Part shown: in pieces, positions 57,796 through 64,000 of the stretch | How the letters are laid out: every line of letters begins with the position of its first letter | Position numbering within the stretch: the stretch's first letter is position 1 | Notes under the pieces: generated by a model | Told to the model about the DNA's origin: nothing | The model's database searches: none | Seen by the model: the letters and a program-made list of their open reading frames with translations, nothing else | Origin: Terriglobia bacterium | GTDB taxonomy: Bacteria > Acidobacteriota > Polarisedimenticolia > Polarisedimenticolales > JAIQFR01 | Direction of reading: 5' to 3' | Length of the DNA stretch: 64,000 bases | Assembly: GCA_020073205.1 (NCBI GenBank) | Contig: JAIQFR010000008.1 | Span: forward strand, 1 to 64,000 | Made by a program: the position numbers and the translations under genes

Positions 57796-59613
57796 TCACC
57801 TCTCGAGGAACAGGCACGACACGAATCTCGGGTCCGGGGGGACCGACGCGGGGAGATTCCCGCACTCGTCGGCCAGCCGGTCGAGGCAGGCGAGGCCGAA
57901 GGCGCGAAGCGCGGCGCCTTCCCTCGGTTGGAGTCCCGCCTCCGCCCCGAGGCGCGCGAGGAGCGCGTCCAGCGCCTCCCGCGGCGCCTCGGGAGGCGCC
58001 TGGCGCCGCGAAGCCACCCGGCCGAGGAACTCCATGGCGACCGCCTCGGGGAGCGCCTCGACCCTGGGCTCCCCGCGGACGGCGTGCCAGGCGAGAGCCG
58101 TCAGGAGCATCGTGCTGAACCGCGCTCCCCGGGCGTCGGGCCCGGCTCGCGCTTGGAGCCAGGCGGAGACGGACAGACCCAGGCGATCGACGAAGACCCG
58201 GCCGAGGATCTCCGCCACCTCCAGCGCGACCCGGGTCTCCTCGATCTCCTCCAAGGTGCGGAACTCCCGCACGTTCCCGCCCGCACCCGGGGCGAGGTCG
58301 AAGTAGAGCGCGTGAGGTCCGAGGAGCGCGCGGACCCGCGGGAGGATCGGGGCGTCGAGAAGGTCGAGCGCGTGGGGATCGACCGACGCCCAGCCTTCTC
58401 GGACCAGTCCGAGCGCCTTTCTCCGGAGCACGGCGGCGCGCTCGTGCCCCTCCCGGAACAGATCCTTGATGGGCACCCGCGCGATCAGCGTGCCCGCGGC
58501 CGTCGGCTCCCGCACGCCTCGGGCCGCGAGGGCGATCCCGACGAACGAAGCCCCCTTCTCGATGGCCGCGCGGTGTGCGTCGGGATCGCCGGCGTCGCCG
58601 CCGTCGGCCACCAGCAGGTGATTCGACAGGGAGGTCAGCTGCAAGAGGACCCCCTCGCGGGTGGCGGGGGCCAGCAGGTCCACCGCCGACGCCACGACGC
58701 CCCGCGGACCGATCACGCGAAGCCCCGTTCGCGGCGCGACGGGGACCTCGGCATCTTCCGGCAACGCCTCCTCCGCGTGGAACTCGATCCCCCGCGGCGG
58801 CGCGTAGACGTCGAGGGCTTCGTCGAGCGGGGGGAAGCCGTGCTCCTCCATCCGGCTCTGCCGCCAACGCCGCGCCTCTTCCTCGACCTCCGCGATCACC
58901 TCCGAGCAGGTCGCCCACACGGCTCGGAAGTAGCGGTCCTGCTGGTCGTGGAACAGGATCTCGGCCGTGCGTCTCACCGCCGCCGCGTGCTCCGGGATCA
59001 CGGGCCGGAAGCGGTAGTGGCCGTCGGGGGAGACGAACCCGCCCTCGGTGCCCGCCTCGGTCTCGCCGGCGCCCTGGTGGTCGTAACCGTCCTCGGGCTC
59101 GATCGCCTCGATCCCCGCCCACTGCGCGAGGAGAAGCACCAGGGCCTCGTCGTCGTAGTTCCTCAGGAGTCGGCGGACGGTCGCCTCGCCGGCCTCGAGG
59201 AGGAGCGCGACCCACGCGCCCGCGCGGGCCGCGTCGAATCGGTCGCCTCGCCACGCTTCGAGGTCCATGAGGTGCACGATTTGCGAAGCTGAGGCGAGCG
59301 CGAGGAGCGGCAGCGCGTCCGACGGACCGACCTCACGCACGGTCAGGTAAGCCTCGAAGTCGGGAAGCGCTCGGACCAGCCTCATCGGGGCCCGGGCGTG
59401 GAGCAGGACCTCGAGGCGCTCTCGGGGCGGAAGCCGGAGCGCCAGCTCCGCCTGATCCCGGAGCGGGACCGACGCGAGCCGCTCCGCCAGCCGTTTCGGA
59501 TCCGTGCGGGCCAGAGAGCCGGCCTCGCGCGCGAGGGCCTCGATCTCCGCGGCCGGAAAGGGCGTCAGGTCCGATCCGTCCCTCTCTTGCCCCGACGCTC
59601 CGGACTTGGACAT
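57796..59613 (-). CDS. DUF6178-like protein
   Basis: A 605-residue protein starting at ATG 59613 after GGAGGCG. The pattern ASVPLRDQAELALRLPPRER, then YLTVREVGPSDALPLLALAS, LMDLEAWRGDRFD and RNYDDEALVLLLAQW, recalls DUF6178 proteins of deltaproteobacteria. It is soluble, leucine-rich and mostly helical. Function unknown. The coiled-coil gene follows at once. Confidence 0.6.
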   Translation of the reverse strand: MSKSGASGQERDGSDLTPFPAAEIEALAREAGSLARTDPKRLAERLASVPLRDQAELALRLPPRERLEVLLHARAPMRLVRALPDFEAYLTVREVGPSDALPLLALASASQIVHLMDLEAWRGDRFDAARAGAWVALLLEAGEATVRRLLRNYDDEALVLLLAQWAGIEAIEPEDGYDHQGAGETEAGTEGGFVSPDGHYRFRPVIPEHAAAVRRTAEILFHDQQDRYFRAVWATCSEVIAEVEEEARRWRQSRMEEHGFPPLDEALDVYAPPRGIEFHAEEALPEDAEVPVAPRTGLRVIGPRGVVASAVDLLAPATREGVLLQLTSLSNHLLVADGGDAGDPDAHRAAIEKGASFVGIALAARGVREPTAAGTLIARVPIKDLFREGHERAAVLRRKALGLVREGWASVDPHALDLLDAPILPRVRALLGPHALYFDLAPGAGGNVREFRTLEEIEETRVALEVAEILGRVFVDRLGLSVSAWLQARAGPDARGARFSTMLLTALAWHAVRGEPRVEALPEAVAMEFLGRVASRRQAPPEAPREALDALLARLGAEAGLQPREGAALRAFGLACLDRLADECGNLPASVPPDPRFVSCLFLER

Positions 59614-59718
59614 CGGCGACGCGCCTCCGGCACCCGGAACCCGTCCCGCGACGCGGGGCGGAGTCCCGGGCGACCCTCTACTATACTGGGCGCCGGCCTT
59701 CCGGCGCGCGAGGACCGC

Positions 59719-60420
59719 ATGAGCGACGGGAAACAGCCCGCACCGGTCCCCCTCACGGTCGATCCCTCGATCACGCCCCTCGTGCGTCTCGGCCTCGTGC
59801 GGGGGGAGCCGGTGGCGGCCGGACCCGGAGCTCGGGCGCTCGTCGCCGAGACGGAGGCGCTCTGCGCGGAGCTCGCAGCGCGGCATGCCGGCCGGGCCCC
59901 GTCGGAGATCGACGGGCTCGCTCCCGCGCGCGAGCTGTACCGGGCCTTCGGGATCGACCCGACCCGCACCCGCCCCTCGTCCGAAGCCCTCCTGCGGCGC
60001 GTCCTGCTCGGAAAGCCCCTGCCACGGATCCTGAACGCGGTGGACGTCTGCAATCTATGCTCGCTCCGCTTCCTCCTCCCGATCGGTCTTTACGATGCCG
60101 CGCGGCTCCGCGGCGCGGTCCGGCTCCGGCGCGGGCTCCCGGGGGAGTCGTTCCAGGGGATCCGGAAGGACGACGTCCACCTCGAGGGGCGGCCGGCGCT
60201 CGCGGACGAGGACGGTCCGTTCGGCAACCCTTCCTCGGACTCGCTACGCACGTCGGTCACCGGGGACACGCGCTCCCTGTGGATGGTGATCTTCGCGCCC
60301 GCGACCTTCGCCGCCTTTCGCCTCGAGGAGCACGTCGCGTTCGCGCGCGCCGCGATGGAAAGGCACCTCGCTCCCGCGAGCCGCGAGGTCGCGACCTGCG
60401 GCTCCGTTTACAACGGCTAG
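59719..60420 (+). CDS. B3/B4 tRNA-binding-domain protein
   Basis: A 233-residue protein with the B3/B4 fold of phenylalanyl-tRNA synthetase beta as a free-standing unit (COG3382): ELYRAFGIDPTRTRPSSEAL, AVDVCNLCSLRFLLPIGLYD and GPFGNPSSDSLRTSVTGDTR. Free B3/B4 proteins may edit misacylated amino acids; the role is not proven. A TATACT (59681-59686) may be its -10. Confidence 0.8.
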   Translation: MSDGKQPAPVPLTVDPSITPLVRLGLVRGEPVAAGPGARALVAETEALCAELAARHAGRAPSEIDGLAPARELYRAFGIDPTRTRPSSEALLRRVLLGKPLPRILNAVDVCNLCSLRFLLPIGLYDAARLRGAVRLRRGLPGESFQGIRKDDVHLEGRPALADEDGPFGNPSSDSLRTSVTGDTRSLWMVIFAPATFAAFRLEEHVAFARAAMERHLAPASREVATCGSVYNG

Positions 60421-60429
60421 GCCGTCCGC

Positions 60430-62418
60430 GTGGACGCCTCGGATCACTCGCGTCACCGGCCGACGCCGCCGGCCGCCGTGTCGCGGTTCCTCACGCCGTC
60501 GATCCTGCTGGCGGTGGCGTTCGCCGCGAGGGCCGACGGAGCTCCGGTCCCGCTCCCCGAGCCGCTCTCCCCGCGGAACGCGAGCTACGGGATCGAGGTC
60601 CGCCTCGATCCGGAACGGCACGTGCTGAGCGGGACCGAGACGATTCGCTGGAGGAACGCGACGCGCGACCCCGCCCCCGACCTCATGTTCCATCTCTACA
60701 TGAACGGCTTCGCGAACACGGAGACGATCTTCATGAGGGAGTCTCAGGGCCGCCACCGGCAGTTCCGGTTCGACGATTCGCACTGGGGGAACATCGTCGT
60801 CTCGTCGCTTCGGCTGGCGGAGGCGGGACGGGAAGTCCCGCTGCAGCAGGAGTTCCCGGGGCCCGACCGAACGGTGATGCGCGCGCGTCTCCCACGACCG
60901 GTCCCGCCCGGCGTCGAGATCGAGGTCCGGGCCGCGTTCGAGGTCAAGCTCCCGAAGGTCTTCGCGCGCACGGGTTGGGCGGGCCGCTTCCACATGGCCG
61001 GGCAGTGGTTCCCCAAGCTGGGGGTCTGGCAGGAGGGGAAAGGGTGGAACTGCCACCCGTTCCACTTCGCTTCGGAGTTCTTCTCGGACTTCGGGACGTA
61101 CGACGTTGCGATCGATGTTCCCGAAGACGAGATCGTCGGCGCCACCGGCGTCGTCGTGTCGGAGCATCACGCGCCCGCCGGCCGGAAGACCGTCCTCTGC
61201 CACGCCGAGGACGTTCACGATTTCGCGTGGACCGCGTCGCCGATCTTCGTCGAGCGGAACGACCGCTGGGAGGGGGTGCGCCTCCGGGTCCTGATGCAAC
61301 CCGAGAACGCCGAATCGATTCCCCGTTACCTCGAGGCCGCGAAGCGCTCGCTCGCCTTCCTCGCGAGGACGCTCGGCCCTTATCCGTACCCGGTGCTGAC
61401 GCTGGTGGATCCTCCGGTCGGTGGCTGGGGAGCGGGTGGGATGGAGTATCCGACGCTGGTCACCGGGATCGCGAGCCCGCTCATCCCCCGGAGCCTGCGT
61501 CTTCCCGAGGTCGCCATCGCCCACGAGGTTGCCCACCAGTACTGGTACGGGATGAGCGCGAACAACGAGTTCGAGGAGGCGTGGCTCGACGAAGGCCTCG
61601 CGAGCTACTGCGAGATGCGCATCCTCGACGGGTGGCTCGGCGCCGGTCGTTCGTTCCTGGGCGGGCTCTTCGGCTTCTCCGCCGGGGACCTCGAGGTGCT
61701 GCGCGCCGGCTATCTGGGCTCCGCGGACGCGGCGCCGGTCCTGAGACGGTCCTGGGAGTACCCGAGCTCTGACGCGTACGGCGCGATGAGCTACGACAAA
61801 CCGGCACTCATCTTGAGAACGCTGGAGAGCCTGCACGGGACCGCGGCCACGGACCGGCTTCTCCGCACGTTCTTCGAGCGAGCGCGGTTCCGTCACCCGA
61901 CGAGCGAGGAGTTCCTCGTCGTGACCGGTGACGTCCTGGGCCCTCGCGCCGAGGCTCTCGTGAGAGAGCTGCTCGAGGGCACGGACACCGTGGACTTCGA
62001 GGTGCTCGGTGTGAGCAACCGGGAGGAGGATCCGCTTCGGGGCTACGACCTCAGGAAGGCGCCACCCGCCCTCGCGGAGGCGGCCGGGCGGGAGACGAAG
62101 CGCGTCGCCCGGGACTCCGAGGTCTGGATCGGGCGGGCCGGCGCCCTGGCGCTCCCGGTGAAGGTGAGAGTCTCGTTCGCCGACGGGTCCTCCCGGGACG
62201 AAGCCTGGGACGGCGACGGAACCCCGAAGGTCTTCCGATTCCCCGGCCTCAACGTCACGAGCGTCGAGGTGGACCCCGAGAGGCAAGTCGTCCTCGAGCG
62301 GTACCGGCTCAACAACGGATGGCGGGAGGAGAGGGACCCGGCCCCCGCGGCGCGGCTCGTTGCGCGTCTTCGCTGGACCCTCCAAGCGCTCTTCTCCCTG
62401 CTCCTCGCGGCGTTCTGA
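60430..62418 (+). CDS. M1-family zinc metallopeptidase
   Basis: A 662-residue gluzincin. It starts GTG at 60430, ten bases after the preceding stop. A signal-type N-terminus is followed by an N-terminal beta domain, GGMEYPTLV in place of the GxMEN exopeptidase loop, and HEVAHQYWYG with the third zinc ligand Glu388 18 residues past the second His (HExxH at 365-369). A C-terminal TM segment (LQALFSLLLAAF) ends the protein. Probably an exported aminopeptidase. Confidence 0.9.
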   Translation: MDASDHSRHRPTPPAAVSRFLTPSILLAVAFAARADGAPVPLPEPLSPRNASYGIEVRLDPERHVLSGTETIRWRNATRDPAPDLMFHLYMNGFANTETIFMRESQGRHRQFRFDDSHWGNIVVSSLRLAEAGREVPLQQEFPGPDRTVMRARLPRPVPPGVEIEVRAAFEVKLPKVFARTGWAGRFHMAGQWFPKLGVWQEGKGWNCHPFHFASEFFSDFGTYDVAIDVPEDEIVGATGVVVSEHHAPAGRKTVLCHAEDVHDFAWTASPIFVERNDRWEGVRLRVLMQPENAESIPRYLEAAKRSLAFLARTLGPYPYPVLTLVDPPVGGWGAGGMEYPTLVTGIASPLIPRSLRLPEVAIAHEVAHQYWYGMSANNEFEEAWLDEGLASYCEMRILDGWLGAGRSFLGGLFGFSAGDLEVLRAGYLGSADAAPVLRRSWEYPSSDAYGAMSYDKPALILRTLESLHGTAATDRLLRTFFERARFRHPTSEEFLVVTGDVLGPRAEALVRELLEGTDTVDFEVLGVSNREEDPLRGYDLRKAPPALAEAAGRETKRVARDSEVWIGRAGALALPVKVRVSFADGSSRDEAWDGDGTPKVFRFPGLNVTSVEVDPERQVVLERYRLNNGWREERDPAPAARLVARLRWTLQALFSLLLAAF

Positions 62419-62422
62419 GGCG

Positions 62423-63358
62423 ATGATGGCCCCCGTCCTGAGAGCGCTGCGCGAAGGCCTGAGGGGCGGCAGCGCTCGACTCGCAGCCGCGGTCTACCTC
62501 TACGTCGCAGCGCTCGCCTTCGCCTGGCTCGCGGCGGCCCCTTTCGCGGCGGCGCTCCACGGCGCGCTCGACGGCCAGCCGGGGGCCGACCGGATGACCG
62601 CAGGCGGCGGCCTCGAGGTCCTCGAGGAGATGAGCCGCTCGGGGGCGACGCTCTGGCCGGCCGGTCTCGGGGGGGTGGGGCCGCTGGCGCTCGCGTTCGT
62701 CCCGCTCGCGCTCGTCCTCGCGGGAGGCACCTACGGCCTGGCGTCCGGGACGCCCGCGTGGCCGTGGACGGCGTTCTGGACCGAGGGAGCGAGGCGTTTC
62801 CCCGAGTTCCTCGGCTTCGCGATCCTCGCAGCGGTCTACGCCGCCGCGACCGGAGCCGTTGCGTGGGGTGCGATCGCGGGGATCTCCGCGGCGTTCCGGG
62901 AGCCGTCCGGCCCCGCCGCGTACTGGACCGGGATCGGTCTCGTCGTCGTCGTGGCGGCCTTCGCCGTGCTTCACGCCCGCACCGTCCTCGGCTTCGCCTT
63001 CGCGCGTCCGGGAGCGGGGACCGGCGGACGGCTTCTGCCGGGATTCGCCCTCGCGGTCTCCTTCTGCTGGCGGCATCTCCCCGCGACGCACGGGATCGGC
63101 GCGCTCTTCCTCGCGCTCCAGGCGTCGTCGGCGCTGCTCGGCCTCGCGGCCGGCCGGGTCGCGGGCCAGGGGGGGTGGTGCTCCGCGGTGCTCGCGCAAG
63201 CGGGGTGGCTCGGCGTCGCGTGGCTCCGGGCGGCCGAGGTGCGCGCCCGGGTCGCGTACGCCTTCCCGGCTTCAGGGGCGGTCGTTCACCGGGAGGAAAC
63301 CGACGGAGAATCGGATACCCTGTCACGCGGAACCGAGGGACCGACATGCGACCCCTGA
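62423..63358 (+). CDS. Hypothetical membrane protein
   Basis: A 311-residue protein (ATG at 62423, or 62426) with six or so TM segments (AVYLYVAALAFAWLAAAPFA, LALAFVPLALVLAGGTYGLA and others), four bases after the M1 peptidase. The last 13 bases overlap the next gene. I recognise no family; likely an envelope protein of the same operon. Confidence 0.65.
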   Translation: MMAPVLRALREGLRGGSARLAAAVYLYVAALAFAWLAAAPFAAALHGALDGQPGADRMTAGGGLEVLEEMSRSGATLWPAGLGGVGPLALAFVPLALVLAGGTYGLASGTPAWPWTAFWTEGARRFPEFLGFAILAAVYAAATGAVAWGAIAGISAAFREPSGPAAYWTGIGLVVVVAAFAVLHARTVLGFAFARPGAGTGGRLLPGFALAVSFCWRHLPATHGIGALFLALQASSALLGLAAGRVAGQGGWCSAVLAQAGWLGVAWLRAAEVRARVAYAFPASGAVVHREETDGESDTLSRGTEGPTCDP

Positions 63359-64000
63359 GCTTGCGGCGGAGGATCCTCATCGGATTCGCGGCGCCACTCG
63401 CCGTCGTGGTGGTGACGTGGGGGGTCCTCTACGATTCTCTCGTCACCAGCGTCACCGCGACGCGCTCCGTGGCGCGGACCGACCAGGTGCTGACGGAAAC
63501 GACGGCTCTGGTCCAAGCGGTGATGGACGCCGAGTCGGGAAAGCGCGGATACCTCCTGACCGGCGAGCGGTCGTTCCTCGACGAATATCGCCGCGGTATG
63601 GGCGCGTTCGGTCCCGCGGCCGCGCGGCTCGAGCAGCTCGTCCAGGACAGCCCGGAGCAGCACCGCCGGGTGCGGACCATGGAAGCGCTCTTCGAGAAGT
63701 GGCGCTCCGAGATCGCGAGCCCCGAGATCGACGCGCGGCGATCGAACCCCCCGCGGCTCAGCGACGCCTCCCAGGAAGCCTACGCCGGCGTGCTCGACCT
63801 GTTGCGCGGGCTCCCGGGCCACGGCAGGGGAAGCCCCCCCAGCCCGAGCACGGCGCGGCGGAAGATCGACGAGATCCGCCGGAGCGTGACGGCCGCCGCC
63901 GCCGAAGAGGTCGATCCGGGGGATCGCGCGAAATGGAGGCAGGCCCTGGAGTTCCTGGACGAGTACCGGCAGGGCGTGGACGCCGGAAGGAGCGCACCGG
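63346..64000 (+). CDS. CHASE3-type membrane sensor, 5' part only
   Basis: An open frame from ATG 63346 to the window end (218 codons). A TM segment (ILIGFAAPLAVVVVTWGVLY) is followed by a helical periplasmic domain with MDAESGKRGYLLTGERSFLDEY, the CHASE3 signature. The output domain, probably a histidine kinase or diguanylate cyclase, lies outside. It overlaps the preceding membrane-protein gene by 13 bases. Confidence 0.75.
   Translation, partial: MRPLSLRRRILIGFAAPLAVVVVTWGVLYDSLVTSVTATRSVARTDQVLTETTALVQAVMDAESGKRGYLLTGERSFLDEYRRGMGAFGPAAARLEQLVQDSPEQHRRVRTMEALFEKWRSEIASPEIDARRSNPPRLSDASQEAYAGVLDLLRGLPGHGRGSPPSPSTARRKIDEIRRSVTAAAAEEVDPGDRAKWRQALEFLDEYRQGVDAGRSAP

Overview
The window is a high-GC (visibly about two-thirds G+C), densely coded stretch of a Gram-negative bacterial chromosome. 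Outer-membrane and LPS functions (a TonB-dependent receptor, a Kdo operon, a GT9 heptosyltransferase-like enzyme and a Kdo-kinase-like protein) show a diderm cell. The mix of a Ser/Thr kinase fused to a TolB-like propeller, PD40 proteins, DUF4382, DUF4388 and DUF6178-like proteins, and a CIRCE-controlled groESL operon fits Acidobacteriota best, or a deltaproteobacterial or related lineage. This placement is inference. I see no phage, insertion sequence or CRISPR array; it reads as ordinary chromosome with a few accessory islands.

Layout. 1-3855: a thiamine (TPP) riboswitch followed by a TonB receptor and a sodium/solute symporter, a probable thiamine or thiamine-precursor uptake operon. 3925-4042: tRNA-Cys with its own promoter. 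4285-8315: a DUF4382 lipoprotein, a KamB-like protein with a degenerate P-loop, and a secreted FN3 protein behind a sigma-54-like promoter. 8411-12372: glycogen phosphorylase with a four-Cys miniprotein, a DnaQ-like exonuclease and elongation factor P. 12392-16663 (minus): a radical SAM/SPASM enzyme, a 100-residue precursor-like peptide directly upstream of it, and a receptor-like Ser/Thr kinase. I regard this as the best candidate for an undescribed system (a RiPP-like pathway). 16852-18437: a PAS/zinc-ribbon sensor and an MNT/HEPN pair. 18478-26868: trmK, speA, a methyltransferase-permease pair, a site-2 protease, an RmlC-like cupin, a nitroreductase and a secreted DUF4412-like protein. 27028-34427: a secreted PD40 protein, a second SSS symporter, an NRDE protein, an FHA-GAF-SpoIIE phosphatase and a PA2778/PA2779 pair. 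34562-36779: groESL with promoter, CIRCE and terminator. 36811-42770: a C-terminal processing protease, tatA-tatC, a Kdo-kinase-like protein, a membrane protein, GT9 and Trm112. 43010-45754: a DUF4388-duplication protein. 45792-50780 (minus): kdsB-pyrG-lipoprotein-kdsD-kdsC-lapA. 50884-56012 (minus): a translationally coupled pair of multidomain histidine kinases. 56192-64000: peptidase T, a DUF6178-like operon, a B3/B4-domain protein, an M1 aminopeptidase, a membrane protein and a CHASE3-type sensor cut by the window edge.

Many neighbouring genes overlap by 1-4 bases (TGATG, ATGA, GTGA), so translational coupling is the rule. Convergent gene ends are often marked by perfect inverted repeats. 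All calls come from reading the sequence; family names are from recalled motifs and no database search was run.
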